Below are positions 21,701 to 33,213 of a stretch of 64,000 nucleotides of DNA, piece after piece. This stretch comes from Pelodera strongyloides (taxonomy: Eukaryota; Nematoda; Chromadorea; Rhabditida; Rhabditidae). Made by a program: the position numbers and the translations under genes. The first letter of the stretch is position 1; every line of letters starts with the position of its first letter. The notes under the pieces are model-generated. The model made no database searches. It was not told the DNA's origin and was given only the letters and a program-made list of their open reading frames with translations. The stretch spans positions 1 through 64,000 of the forward strand of contig JAANDG010000037.1 of NCBI GenBank assembly GCA_036852015.1. Direction: 5' to 3'.

Positions 21701-21891
21701 ACCCCGAAATAGCGTTTGAAGAAGGTTCTGCTGGCGAGTTCTGCTTGGACTTGCTTTATTTGTTCTCGAACAGTTAAAGTGGCGGGTTCCCTGGGAACAG
21801 TTGAAGCCACAGTTCTTCTCTCGTATCCATATGGTTCATAAACACCGGAGACTTCTCCGCTGTTCTCTTCTATGGGGTTTGGTTCCGACAT
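18755..21891 (-). CDS. multi-pass membrane protein with Pro/Met-rich tail, gene 1, left copy
   Basis: Exons 21703-21891, 21231-21387, 20439-20569, 20201-20255, 19975-20087, 19311-19400, 19064-19114, 18916-18966, then a last exon. The N-terminal 63 residues include TVPREPATLTVREQIKQVQA, followed by hydrophobic segments (LAVMLLIRQFVWNIGPVLQG.., LIPIFLYVFYITVLLLN, IAIALSVGLLERVLTCALTL), a conserved IFFDLSPYELPG segment and a short tail with PQMPETMPP. In the right-hand copy the last exons start after TTTCAG|AGAAGA; here that acceptor reads TTTTTG, and the nearby GAG would force a stop after two codons (TGA at 18804-18806) instead of the TAA at 18755-18757. Family unknown. The C-terminus is therefore uncertain. 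Confidence 0.8.
19797..19947. repeat. TTAA palindromic element, family B, copy 2
   Basis: TTAAAGCGAAATGCTAGCCC to GCTAGCATTTCGCTTTAA; some arm mismatches. In an intron of membrane gene 1. Confidence 0.9.
20639..21054. repeat. TTAA palindromic element, family C, copy 1
   Basis: TTAAAGGGTCAGGCC at the left and GGACCTGACCCTTTAA at the right; arms complementary over about 200 bp, including AACTATTTATCGCAGTTG. Its terminal TTAA is shared with the adjoining family A copy. Confidence 0.9.
21051..21221. repeat. TTAA palindromic element, family A, copy 3
   Basis: Begins at the TTAA that ends the family C element and ends GTATTTCGCTTTAA, 10 bp from the donor of the exon at 21231-21387 (minus-strand gene). 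Confidence 0.9.
21402..21582. repeat. TTAA palindromic element, family A, copy 4
   Basis: TTAAAGCGAAATTCCGGTCGG to CTGGCCGGTATTTCTCTTTAA. Starts 15 bp upstream of the same exon's acceptor, so exon 21231-21387 is bracketed by two A copies. Confidence 0.9.
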
Positions 21892-22454
21892 TGGCTGCCT
21901 ATTTAATTATTTAGCAAGTTATTTATGCAATGAAGCAAACAAATTCAAGCATTAAAGGAAAATCATGTAAGTTTAAGTAAGGCGAAGCTAGCAAGTGATT
22001 ATTAATGAGTGTGTACTTATCGTTAGGTGTGTTTATGTTATTTTTATAGATACCGATTCTATCTGCTGTTAGTTATTGTGTGTGTGGTATTGTAATTTGT
22101 GTGCGTGCGATGACCAAGAGCGCCAGCTCTTGGCATCGGTCCAAGTAGCGGCTACACACTGTGTTTTATTCACTACATCATAAACTGATAAATAAACAGA
22201 AGGCTAAATAGAATGGCATGCCGGGCAGGCGACGGCCGGCCACTATTTTATTCTACAGTCACAAATAAGTTGTATGGAATATGGCCCAAAAAATGTTTGT
22301 GTTTCTATGTGGCTCTAACTATGTTGAGATTTTATCAGCAAACGCCCTTTGTGTCTGTTTTTATAGCTTTTGTTCATTGCTCAAGTTCTCCAGCAAATGT
22401 TCGAAATTGTAAGATAGAGGGGGTTCAAAGTTGAATTAAAGGGTTTAAACTTAC

Positions 22455-22572
22455 TTTGATTGTGAAGATTTGAGCAATTGGCTGCTTTCTGAAGAAGAAG
22501 CATATTTCCAATCGATTTTCGTTCAACATTGAATTCCGGCCTCATTCGCTGCACTACATCTCTCGGAATACT
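22455..22572 (-). CDS. orphan candidate exon, unknown protein
   Basis: Bounded by CTATTTTAG acceptor and AAA|GTAAGT donor; 39 codons open in phase 0, with a protein-like segment (RDVVQRMRPEFNVERKS). An upstream open frame starting with ATG at 23188 and a short continuation near 22365 could belong to it, but phases could not be reconciled. Confidence 0.35.
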
Positions 22573-22749
22573 CTAAAATAGTCAATATTGCGAGACAATG
22601 CGAAACCGATTTACCGACAAGGTATTACATTATGGCCCGCGTATAAAAAGTTTCCCCTAATTTTCCTGAGATAAATCTCCCAGGCTACTCGAATGCGGAT
22701 GCGAAAACCGTTTTGCATAATATCGTTACGAAAGGTAGGTGCCTACATA

Positions 22750-22802
22750 TTAAAGGGACAGGCCCATCAAAGTAAACCTATATTTACGATTTCGTCTAAA
22801 TT
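22750..22802. repeat. family C-type TTAA element fragment
   Basis: TTAAAGGGACAGGCCCATC is a variant of the family C/F terminus; no mirror end found nearby. Confidence 0.5.
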
Positions 22803-23861
22803 TTTATTAAAAGTGTTTATTACAAAAGTGTTTATTTGCTAAAGGGATTGATTCAAGGTTTGCTCAAACAAAAATGCTGGCTTTATTCCTTTGCAACAAT
22901 ATTCCAAATGCAGAATGTCAAATCTCATTGCTAATCAACAGTTATCTGTTTCCGTTTGTATGTTCGTTTTTAACTTTCATCCTCGGATGCACACCTTTTG
23001 GTGTATTTAATAAATAAATAAAAATATACGCAAACCAAATTTAATCGACATTCACCCCGGGGAACTTTTTCCGACGAGCGCATCCACAAATGTATATCGT
23101 TGCCTGGCCCTTCCTCTCGTTGTCTATCCGCTGTGGTTGTATGCTCTCTCGGTTCGACGCGGTAATTGAATGGGCTGCGAATGAACACTATAACCTAAAG
23201 CTAATTGCCCTAAGCGGGTAATTGGATGGGTTGAAAATGACAAATGACAACTCTAATTCTAATTCGCGTAATCCAGATTTATGATGCTGATTCTTTGACC
23301 CTTTTTACTCTATTAGTTTCTGTATTAGTAAAACTATTTTAGTTAGTACTCCAGTATTACTATCTTTTTGTATTTTCCACATACTAAACGATTGGAATGT
23401 ATAATACTAAACGCTCCTATTTCCAGTTCTTGTTATTAATTTGTTGAAACGTATCTCGCTGGGCGCAGTGCCTCATTTCAAGCCTTTTCATCCGCGACAG
23501 CAAAACACGAAAAATTAGCATAATCATGAGACATGCAAATTTGACGACAGTCGTGTAGTTAGACAGTTTAGCACAGTTGTCTTCAGCGTACGGGTGTGCT
23601 CCCTCCACCACTTAATTTTTACCGTATTATGTCATTTTCATACTGGTAAGTTTCCCTACTCTTTCTTATCTTCCCAGTATTAAATTCTTTATTCCTTATG
23701 TTTTCGCGATACTGGTTTATATTATTCTTTGTGTAATATTCACTTTTTAGTCTGACCACGGTTTCCAGGACGTCGTCGCTGAGTTCGGTGTCAAGGACGC
23801 GGGACAGCCCAAGGACTACGGAATACACGGTGGGCTTTTTTCATGTATAACAATGATTCAA

Positions 23862-23981
23862 GACGTGTACATACTCTGGGAAATTTGCATATGATGCGAA
23901 TTTCCTTCTATCCTTTTCCCATTTTTGGTACATAAGATAATCTCATATGCAAATTTCGAAAGTAGGTACACAGTACACGGC
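23862..23981. repeat. hairpin element next to the LINE
   Basis: GTGTACATACTCTGGGAAATTTGCATATGA and its mirror TCATATGCAAATTTCGAAAGTAGGTACAC. Similar inner sequence (GGAAATTTGCATATGAT) to family B. Confidence 0.65.
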
Positions 23982-24146
23982 CTTAATGATATTAACATAT
24001 ATATAAATACTTTATTCACACATAAAAACATGCAAAATAAAGTGCTCTGAAGAGCAGGAAGACGAAAAGGTAGGTTTTTATACCCGAAGACAAACAGTAA
24101 GAAACAAAACACGAACAATGAGAGAATGTTAGATAATATTATGAGA

Positions 24147-25766
24147 TCAAGCACCAATGTGAAGGTCTGCCTGGTCACTCAACTCAACGAGATCTAGCGC
24201 GTCAATTTTCGACTTGAACGATTCTATCGTTGAGCTGCGGACAGTCGCTTCGTCAAGGAGATTCCAAATTCTAGTGACTCGATGTTTAAAAAAAGATTGG
24301 GTTTGTAACGTAGAAACCCTTTCCTGTCGTATATATAAAGAGTTACCATCTCTCCTCTGTCTACCACCTAAAATGAACATACTATCGAGCACTCGGTGTT
24401 TATGCAACCCAAAACCTCGGACAATCTTAAAACATTCAACGAGATCGTACACAATTCTCCTGTGTTGTAGAGATTTTAGACTGAACACTGTTAACCGTTC
24501 CTCTTTAGTGAAGTTATGATACGTTTCATAATCGATTTTATTGAGTGCAATTTTAGTGAAACGATTTTGCACTCGTTCTACCAAGAGGATTTCGTTTTTA
24601 GAATAAGGAGACCAAACAGTAGAAGCGTATTCCAAGATTGGACGGACATAAGAAGTATAACTTTTAAGATAAACAGAGAGGTTTGGCTGAACAATGGATT
24701 TTAGGATACGATTTGCAGTTACCGTTGCAGACCGGACTATTTTCTCAATATGCGAACTGAAACTTAAGTCCGATGAGACCATAATACCGAGATCGCGAAT
24801 AATATTTGTTTTAGGGATGACAGAGCCATTGATTTCCAGAGGGAATTCCCACTGATCACCAAGTGCAAGGTGCTGGCATTTTGGCTCGGAAATCTTCATT
24901 TTCCAAGTGTTTGACCAATTCAGTAAATTTTCCAGCTCCTGACACATTTGATGATATGCAACAAGAGGGTCAGCCTTTTCCATCACACGTGAGAGCTTTA
25001 CATCATCAGCGTACATCACGATGGAGCTTCCCCCCAAGCCGCACAAATCAATGTCGTTAATATAAATTAGGAAAAGAATTGGTCCAAGAATGCTGCCTTG
25101 TGGAACACCACTAGAACATGGGAGAGATTTTGAGACAGCATTCTTGTACCTCACCTGGAAAGTACGACCAGACAAATAAGACGAAATCCACTCACAAACT
25201 AGAGAAGAAATACCATACATACTAAGCTTATGCAACAAAAAACGATGATTAACAATATCGAAAGCCTTCGCAAAGTCAATATAAACACAATCCACTTGTT
25301 CTCCGTTTTCTTTAGCCTCAAACCATTCGCTCATGCACGTTAAAAGTTGAGTTGTGGTGCTTCTTCCTTTGAGGAAGCCGAACTGGTTCGAGGAAAAGAG
25401 GTCTCGGGAAAACATGTGATCCATAATAGAGGTCTTTAAGACATTTTCAAAAACCTTACAAATGGAAGAAGTTAAAGAAATAGGACGATAATTTTCGATT
25501 TGAGTATGAGGTGGTTTTTTAGGCAACGGAGCAACAAACGCGTGCTTCCATTCTTCAGGCAAGACAGAGAGGAGGAGAGACTTGTTGAAAAGCTTAGCTA
25601 AAATGGGGACTAGAACAATACGCAGATTTTTTATAACAAACGAGGAAATACCGTCCGGCGTTTGCGAGTGCTTATTTGGCAGTTCACGAATGGCAGAGTC
25701 AACCATCGATTCAGTAATCAAAAAATTGCACTGCGCAGGGCCAGGAACGGGAAGAGAAAACGGGGG

Positions 25767-25821
<55 letters not shown>

Positions 25822-27026
25822 CAAAGAGATTAGAAATCTTAGTAGGATCAGAGACGTGAACAGTGGAAGATCCGGCGGGGACAAAAAATGATTGAGAGAC
25901 AGCTGAGGGGTTTTTGCTTTTCGAGTTTAAATAGGAAAAGAATTTTTTGGGATCATTCGCATTTACCGCTCGCCTCTCGATATTTGCCTCGTAACTTCTG
26001 CACATCTTACGATATTTTTTGTCGGCAACTGCAAAACGCTCCTGTCCACCGGGCTGGTCTATGTTAGAAAAAGCTTTTTCCATACTTAACTTAGCCCAGC
26101 CTATGTGGTGAGGAAGTTTATTAGAGCAAGGCTTTTGAGGAATGAGAGAGATAGAGGATTTGATGCACGTAACAAGGAAAACGTAATCCTCTTGTATGGT
26201 TGAATTTCTCGTACAAAAGGAACGGAAATCAGTGTCAGCGATTTTACTACTAATACAAATGAAATCGTCCGGGGTTAAGCGTTGAAAATTACCAGAAACT
26301 TGCTCGATAGTAGATTCCAGCACAAGGTCGAAGACAAGGGAGAGGTGATCGCTCTGTGCAATGGGAGCCACAGTTTGAATGTTCTCCACAACGTCGAGAC
26401 TGTCTGCAACAACAACATCAAGAATTTTTAAAGTATCTCGGAAAGTAGGCTGCTTATTCAAAAGAAACATATTGTTGCAAGAAAGAAAATCTCTGAACCT
26501 TTCAGCAGGCCTACCAGAAAACGAAAATTGATTACAAAATTGAACATTAAAATTTAGGTCACCAAGAATAACATTTGTATCACGATCTGTAAGATAAGTT
26601 TCTATACAATCCAAAATTTCATCTGTGTTATTTATGGAAATATCAGGAGGTCGATAACAGAGTACTATGCGAATACTAATAGAAGCATGAATGTCTACAA
26701 CACATAAATTACAATTGCTAACGAAACCAGAGAAAAATTTCATTTGAAGAAAAAAGCTTATCAATGAGGAGACAAATGCCGGCGCCTCTCACCTTACCAC
26801 AATCTGTTTGTGGTCTGTCATTTCTGTAAATTACATAATTTCCACATGGGTCTAGTAAAGAAGAACAAGCATTCGAGTCGAGCCAAGTCTCACAGATAGC
26901 AATAACCGAGTATTCCACTCTGCGGGTCATGGTCTGTATTACGTAGCGTCTGTTGTGACTGCGAGACAAAATTGAATGGGCATTAAAACTGATACACGAC
27001 AGACGCTTGACTTTGGGAGCGGCCAC
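24147..27026 (-). pseudogene. LINE ORF2: apurinic endonuclease plus reverse transcriptase, frameshifted
   Basis: Endonuclease motifs: FNAHSI, ETWLD, GDLN and SDHLSL. Reverse transcriptase motifs: NYRPISLTS, FLKGRSTTTQLL, DFAKAFDIVNH, GVPQGSILGPILFL and catalytic YADD. Frame is lost once inside the endonuclease (between 26718 and 26764) and again at a 51-base T run (25767-25817, read as A on the plus strand) between the two domains. After the run the frame resumes one base off. About 960 residues across the three frames, near the usual ORF2 length. Confidence 0.85.
25767..25817. repeat. 51-base homopolymer (A on +)
   Basis: Uninterrupted A run within LINE ORF2; on the coding strand it gives poly-Phe. 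Origin could be replication slippage, an inserted poly(A) tail or assembly error. Confidence 0.9.
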
Positions 27027-27037
27027 CTTGGGACCAA

Positions 27038-27808
27038 CTAGACGGGGTGTGGCCCTCCCGGCGGGTGAGGAAAATCCTCATCCGTCAGGACGGAACCCCG
27101 GCTGTTTGGCGATTCCAAGACGGCGCTGTTGAAAGGATCATACGCCGGCACTGTCAAATCATTGTCCTCTGGGACGTAAGTCTGCAGAGTGTGCCCAAGT
27201 ACTACACTAGAAATTGGACTCACAACATCAGCTGTCTGATGTGGAGCCGGGGTGTTGGGCAAACTAGAGGCCTGCACTGTAGTATGGGACTTAGGGCTCA
27301 CTGGCGTGCGGACCTTTTTGGGCTGAGGGGTTTTACGGTGGGCCTTCTGCTTGGCCCAGTGGGGAGGGTGATCGTTCATGTAGGATGAACGATCAGCCTC
27401 GTCAAGAGAAGGCCTACAGTACAACCAATTGTAAGAACGACCCAACAACGAAGAATACAAACGAGGAGTATTAATAAAACGAATGAATTCACGGGCATGA
27501 TGAGAAGACTCAAGTACTACTTTTAAAGGGCGAGGGGAATTTGGGTCGTAAGGACCCATACGAAAAGCATCGATGAGAAGGCCATCCGATCGCATAAGGC
27601 CAAGGAGATAATAAATACGAGATATTTCGGCACCACGTCTCATGGCAGAGGGGCATACACCAAATTCGGGGAGATTGAACAGGACAGCACTGTGCTCCTG
27701 TTCGTAAGGACGGTAAGCGGCCGTATACTGGAGGAATACATACGGATTTAACACATTCGGGTCGCAAAGCGGGAGAGCGACGTCTGGAACGAATCGCTTG
27801 ATCTTCAT
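27038..27808 (-). CDS. LINE ORF1 (gag-like nucleic-acid-binding protein)
   Basis: About 256 residues from the ATG at 27808 (MKIKRFVPD); an in-frame GTG-type extension to 27883 runs through a low-complexity repeat and is less likely. Central basic segment (HWAKQKAHRKTPQPKKV) followed by Ser/Thr/Pro-rich tail. Position just upstream of ORF2 identifies it; no zinc knuckle is visible. The stop is 12 bp before the ORF2 reading frame. Confidence 0.65.
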   Translation of the reverse strand: MKIKRFVPDVALPLCDPNVLNPYVFLQYTAAYRPYEQEHSAVLFNLPEFGVCPSAMRRGAEISRIYYLLGLMRSDGLLIDAFRMGPYDPNSPRPLKVVLESSHHAREFIRFINTPRLYSSLLGRSYNWLYCRPSLDEADRSSYMNDHPPHWAKQKAHRKTPQPKKVRTPVSPKSHTTVQASSLPNTPAPHQTADVVSPISSVVLGHTLQTYVPEDNDLTVPAYDPFNSAVLESPNSRGSVLTDEDFPHPPGGPHPV

Positions 27809-28081
27809 CGCGAAAAACCACACGACGAGCACACCACCAACGGGCTCACACACGACGAGCACACCACACGACGGGCTCACCACACGACGACACAGGGGAG
27901 AGAGGGCACGTCAGGCACACGGAATAACAAGGCCACGGCACACTTCTTATCGGCTCTAATAATAGATAGGGAGGTCGAGCTCTTCTTTCCAGGAAACGCC
28001 TGTAAACATGAGGCCCCAAGAGAGAGATTGGGGTCCTCAAACTTGGGTAATTAAACCCTAAGTGAACACAATTGAACACAA

Positions 28082-28349
28082 TTAAAGCCGCGTTCGAGTT
28101 GGGAAAAAGTTGGTGGAATTCCGGAATTCCCCCGTTCGAGATGGACGCGGAAACGTGCCAGGACAAGCAAAAATACCGTAGTGCAATCGTTGTGGGATTA
28201 TATTTTTGACAACTGCAAGAGCCAAAAATGACGCTTGACCCCGACGGTTGGGGCTAAATAACGGAAAAACATTTACGTTTCCGGTGTCCCATCTCGAACG
28301 GTGGAATTCCGGAATTCCACAACTTTTTCCCAACTCGAACGCGGCTTAA
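28082..28349. repeat. TTAA palindromic element, family E, copy 1
   Basis: TTAAAGCCGCGTTCGAGTTGG to CCAACTCGAACGCGGCTTAA, with repeated GGAATTCCGGAATTCC inner arms. Confidence 0.9.
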
Positions 28350-28750
28350 TAGTTGAGATGTATCTTGTATCTTTGCTCTTGCATTTTCTTGAGCACTAGC
28401 AACTTTCGTCCCATAAAAACGTATGCAGTTATTTTGTTTTGCGTTTCTTTTCCCCGTAAGCTTCTAGCCTCTTCCGCATCAACCCTAAGCATATTCTCGT
28501 TGGAAAATGTTTCTTCGAAAGTGGATTGTTTATATTTGCATTTTGCATGAACTGTAGGTCTTTTTTCTTGCCCGCCCCTGACAGTTTACTTGTCGTGTTC
28601 AGTTCAGATAGACTAGCGATACCGTAGGCCCGGCTCTTCTTAATTTCCCCAAGTTTTCCTAAGCGTTCATTGCTTCGCTAATCAAAAGAATAACCGTGGG
28701 CTAATTCACGAATAGTAGTCAGTTCCCCAATTGATCGGGCCTGCCTAACT

Positions 28751-28980
28751 CGTGAGTACCACAGTGCGCGCGTAGCGCATTGCGCGAGTACCGCACTAGG
28801 TGAGTACCCCAGTGCGAGTAACGCAATGGGCGAGTACCCTAGTGCGTGAGTACCGCAGTGCGCGACTAGCGCAGTGCGTGAGTACCGCAGTGCGCGAGTA
28901 CCGCAGTAGGTGAGTACCCCAGTGCGAGTAACGCAGTGGGCGAGTACCCTAATGCGCGAGTACCGCAATGCGTGAGTTGC
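28751..28980. repeat. GC-rich minisatellite, ~15-bp units
   Basis: Units of the form GAGTACCGCAGTGCGC, with higher-order repetition (CGAGTACCGCACTAGGTGAGTACCCC recurs at 28783 and 28897). Confidence 0.85.
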
Positions 28981-29178
28981 GCCGTCCTTGTACAATTTTT
29001 TTTTTTTTTGAAGCACTTGGCTCTTGGGAAAACTTGCTTTTAGGAGGTTAGGATAAAAAAACATTTTAGTAGTTGAGTGGGAAGTTGGGTCTTGATAATT
29101 ACGTTTAATTGGTTTTTGATACCTATTTTCGATACTCACACATAATTCCGCAATTTTTCTTCTCGCTATGATTTTTAG

Positions 29179-29354
29179 GAAACTTGGATGTATCGCTGGT
29201 CGTGGTCCGCTGGTGAACGAGAAACACACGGACTGTCTTGGGCGAAGAGCGGAAACGCTGGCAGAATCATTTGCTCGTGGACAGTCACTTCGAGCAAACT
29301 GGACCGTTGGAACACTGTACCTTCCACTTGAAAGGCGCTCCCAAGTATTAAAAG
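29179..29354 (+). CDS. orphan candidate exon, unknown protein
   Basis: GC-richer block between ATTTTTAG and AAAAG|GTAAGT. All three plus frames are open or nearly so, so the reading frame cannot be chosen. The minus strand is also open, and no neighbouring exons were found. Confidence 0.25.
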
Positions 29355-29679
29355 GTAAGTTCAATGTATTTTGTAGAAATAATCACGATTCTATGAGGCA
29401 ACTCCTCGCTTTCTCCCTTTTCACTCCCATTCCCTTTATCACATTTCCGCTCTTTCTCTCTCGGGTAAAAGTGCCCCTAAAACTAACTTATTTTACCTTA
29501 TATTCACTAATTTCCAAAACCTTGCAACTGGATTTCCACAACGCTCACAACCAAGTTTACGTTCGTATCAGAGTTTCATAAATTACTTGAAACGTATCGG
29601 GCTCCTTGGTTTTGCAAGTATCCACGTACGCATCACAACAAGGAAAATTAGCATATTTGCATCACTGCGCTATGGAAGT

Positions 29680-29895
29680 TTAATAAGGCGCGTTCGAGTT
29701 GGGAAAAGTTTGAAGAATTCCGGAAAAGTTAGGTTCAAGATGGAACATTTGCATAATTTAGCATAATGCTGAAAAGCAGGATATTCAGCTATGTTTGTCT
29801 GTGGGCTCTCTTTTGGCATGATCTATCAACTTTTCTCGCGTTTCCAACTTGAACCAACTTTTTCCAGAATTCTTCAAACTTTTCCCATCATAAAG
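29680..29895. repeat. family E-like palindromic element, copy 2
   Basis: GGCGCGTTCGAGTTGGGAAAAG and GAATTCTTCAAACTTTTCCCA are mirrored; right terminus is eroded. Confidence 0.7.
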
Positions 29896-30287
29896 GGAAT
29901 ATGTAGGCCCTTTTTGAAGTTAAGCTGTATTAATAGAATGCGTGTTGCCCATTAAGGAAACAATAACAAAAGTTGTCTAAAATTACCGACTTAAAAGAAA
30001 ATCAATTACAAAGCTCGCCTTTTCCATTGTAAACGCTAATTCGGACCCCTTGCATAAATTTGGGTCTGATTGAATAAATTTCAGTTTAAATCGGCAAATA
30101 GCAAGATTCAAGATGCAGCGCATTCCAATTTCGTATTTACATATTCAGTCGCCTATTTAAATTAACGTCTGGTATGGAAACGCTAGTTTCGCTTTTTTTT
30201 TGCTCATTTTGAGTGCCTACATATTCGCTTTAAATGCGCCTTTAGAATGCGAAAAAATGTGAAAAGGAGCCCATCCAGTTTATTTGT

Positions 30288-30293
<6 letters not shown>

Positions 30294-30324
<31 letters not shown>
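30294..30324. repeat. (AT)n microsatellite
   Basis: Uninterrupted AT dinucleotides. Confidence 0.9.
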
Positions 30325-30326
<2 letters not shown>

Positions 30327-30972
30327 AAGTGCGGCCCTCTTTTCTTCTAATTCAACTTCTATGAGAACCTTACCCTTTTGGAGGTTAGCGTGTTCCTACT
30401 TTTGGAAGTTTAACCTCCTACTTAGCTAATTCCCTTTCCTTTTCTCCGAATGAGCTTTATTTCCCGTGGTTATATAATTGTTTGGGTGTTTGAAGTTTAT
30501 AATTACAACGAAAAGCAGAGGAGTTACACGATTCTATGTATAAAAATATAACTAAATTAAATTAAATTAAATTAGATAACACCTGAAAATATTAGGAATA
30601 CGATAAATCGGAATACAAAATATGGGAGGGTCACCTCGTTTCGACCCCTAAGTCATGGAAATCATTATTTAGTTCTCCGGAAGGGAATATGGCCGTTCAA
30701 CCTGCCTTTGGAAATGATTGTTATGTGGGAAGATAGCGGACGTGAGCTTTCGATCCTTCACTGCAACGCCGAAGCACTATCAAGAATAACACTATTTGTA
30801 AGTTATCGAACATGCTGCTTGTAGATCAATGCTATTTCAATACAGATGCTTTGTACTAAAACTGCTTTAAGATTGTTCACGAAATGCACATGGCGGTTTG
30901 CAAAGTGTGCACTTGTCCAAAATCGCTGTATTCCGGGTACGGCCCCCATGTAGAATTCAATTTTTGGCTAAA

Positions 30973-31270
30973 TTTTAGACAGTCAATCCCGAATTTCGAT
31001 TTTGTAGTATCTATCGGCCCATTTTCAAATACTGGTTAAAATAAAAGCAAAAGTAAATGTCGCAGAAATTGAGATAAAAATATGTTATGCTTAGTTTAGA
31101 CTTTGTTTCTCCTTAATTTTGGACAAAATCAGTGCTATAATCATGAAGTTTAACACCTCCGACTTTTTTTCTACCTGTGTCCGACACTTACCTTTGCTTG
31201 TATTTTACTATTAGTCTAAAACTGGTCCTATTGATACCATCAAATAGAAAATCGGGGTTGACTGTCTAAA
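30973..31270. repeat. inverted-repeat element, family H, copy 2
   Basis: TTTAGACAGTCAATCCCGAATTTCG at the left and GAAAATCGGGGTTGACTGTCTAAA at the right; core CTCCGACTTTTTTTCTACC..GTCCGACAC matches the copy at 12693. Confidence 0.65.
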
Positions 31271-31410
31271 CCGAAATGATTTTTGAAGGACTTGGCTCTT
31301 GGGAAAACTTGGAAAACCTAGCCGACCTTAGTTTCTTTAGCTAATTAGTTAATTTGTTCTATATGCCCAATGCGGCTAGAGAAGCACATTAGCAGATAAG
31401 TCATGTTCTT

Positions 31411-31549
31411 TCTCCCTATCCCTCTCCCTTCCCTGCTCTCTCTTCCTTCCTCTCTCTCCCTCTCTCTCCCTTCCTCTCTCTCCCGCTCTCTTCCTTCCTC
31501 TCCCTTCCTCTCTCTTCCTTCCTCTCTCTCCCTCTCTCTCTCTTCCTTA
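31411..31549. repeat. (CT)n/CCTT-rich polypyrimidine tract
   Basis: TCTCTCTCCC and TTCCTTCCTC alternation, about 140 bp. The minus-strand EREREGR-like frame over it is an artefact. Confidence 0.9.
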
Positions 31550-33092
31550 ATCTCGATGAGTAATGAACTCAGGATCTCAGCAAGAGATTTCTTTGAATTC
31601 CAAGGAATTCCTCGGAAGCAGCACAATCTCCAGCTTGATCAAGAGAGGTAGTTTTAATAGCTTTAAGCCTTTAAGAATCGATGCGGATTCCATGTTCGTA
31701 CTCATCTTCGACATGTCAAGGGCCAATTTTTCACTCCCCGTATGTCTCGACGCCCCCTTGAAGCCCAAAATATAAAAGTATCCACCTTCACTCTCCAATC
31801 TAAATACTCTGTTTCTGTTCCTCTCTTATGTGTTCCTGTTTGAATCCATACCACACACATTTCTATTTCCTACCAGTTTTCTATTTCAGGGCATAACTTT
31901 TGCAACTTCGACGCATGGCTAGTATGGTACATGGACAACGAAACAAACTGAAGACGGTGAGCAATTTATCGTCTGAACTTGGTAGTCTATAGACTCCGCT
32001 TGGCCCTCTGCCGGACGCGTCGTTAGCAGAAGGGTGCATGGACCACCCAGGAACAAAGGAGAACACATCCGAGGTGAGAATTTCTCTCTCTTTCTCTCTC
32101 TAATCTCTCTAATCTCTCTCTTCACTATGAGCATTTTTTACGCTCATTATCTCAATTCACAATTTCACACTCCCATGCTAAACATTTGCTATTTCCGGTC
32201 TGTCTATGGGAGTGCAGAGTGGATCTGCCTGGCCCGTTTTCTCTTCTTGCTCCCATTCCTACGGTTCCGACTGGCTGAAGTCTCGAACGCTTTACAAGCG
32301 TACTAACTGAAAACTACGTTATCACTCCCACATCAATGTGCCACACCACACTCAGGTAACTATGCTTCTGCTTCTAATTCCGATGTCTACCTCACGCGAT
32401 TCTCCTTCTTCATGCGATCATTCTGCGAACAACGCACCATGCTTTGCACAATAAGTCTCCGCCTCTGCATCCTTTCTTTGGATTCGGTTGATGTGGCCTT
32501 TATCTGTACATTTTATTTTATTTCAGTTCTGCAAATCTGCACCGTACTGCGATGAGTGGAGACCCGGCTGCGACAGCCGGAGCTTTGTTGGTCGAATATG
32601 ATGATTTGCGACTAAAGTCTGGATGCCGCAAGAAAGCGGGCATACGACAGATTCACATCTTTGATGCCCTTCCTTTTTCACCCCCTCCTCAAATAATAAA
32701 GACTTACGGAGGAGGGGGCTGGCTCAACGTGTTGTGCTACTCTTGTTCATTGTGGTTGTTCTGTGATGTTTGTGTTTCTTACTTTCCCCAAGCAGTCATG
32801 TGAATCTGTGAAGGAAATGGAGCTTTGCGACTTGTTGTGGCCTTCCTGGTTCGAAGTTCATTTGTGTTACTTGAATCCTCCCCGAATGTCGAAGGGGTGG
32901 CTTGTTGATTATGGTTTTGATGTTGCTTAACTTTTCGTAACTTTTTGTTGGATAGGTTTTTCGACACAAATATTTGGTTACTTGAAACTGAAAGTTGTAA
33001 TCGAACTTTCGCGATATTTTACAAAGTTGCCGACACTCCCGGCTAAAGTCGAGTGCCGACCCCTTTTAAATTTGAGAAAAGTTCGCGGACTA

Positions 33093-33213
33093 CTGTACGA
33101 TATCCGCAAAAATATTCTATACGCTCACTGCTCGCTCCACTTCATGCGCTCGCTTATTCAGTTCCGCTCACCTGTTCGCTACGCGAAAAACTACATTTTG
33201 CGGATATTGTACG
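33093..33213. repeat. short inverted-repeat element
   Basis: CTGTACGATATCCGCAAAA at the left, TTTTGCGGATATTGTACGA at the right. Confidence 0.6.

Larger units (their letters stand above)
21892..23989. other. intergenic stretch with candidate exons and repeat fragments
   Basis: Contains a convincing but orphan minus-strand exon (22455-22572, listed separately), a family C fragment at 22750 and a hairpin at 23862. A GC-rich block at 23750-23822 is open on the plus strand between a TTTTTAG acceptor and GGTGGG donor, and on the minus strand too; I could not place it in a gene. Confidence 0.5.
23990..27940 (-). mobile_element. decayed CR1/Jockey-like non-LTR retrotransposon (LINE)
   Basis: On the minus strand: ORF1 (27808 to 27038), then endonuclease and reverse transcriptase (27026 to 24147), then a 3' UTR ending in AATAAA and AT-rich repeats at about 23990. 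Order and motifs fit CR1/Jockey-clade LINEs. The 5' limit is estimated. Two frame breaks make it non-autonomous as read. Confidence 0.85.

Noticed and set aside
25582..25859. Poly-Lys frames on the plus strand
   Set aside because: Antisense of the LINE and its homopolymer run.
27047..27388. Plus-strand 113-codon frame
   Set aside because: Antisense of LINE ORF1.
28678..29364. Minus-strand 228-codon frame with repeated Arg/Ala/Leu/Tyr
   Set aside because: Largely the translation of the GC minisatellite; no homology or splice signals.
31345..31626. EREREGR-rich minus-strand frame
   Set aside because: Translation of a CT microsatellite.
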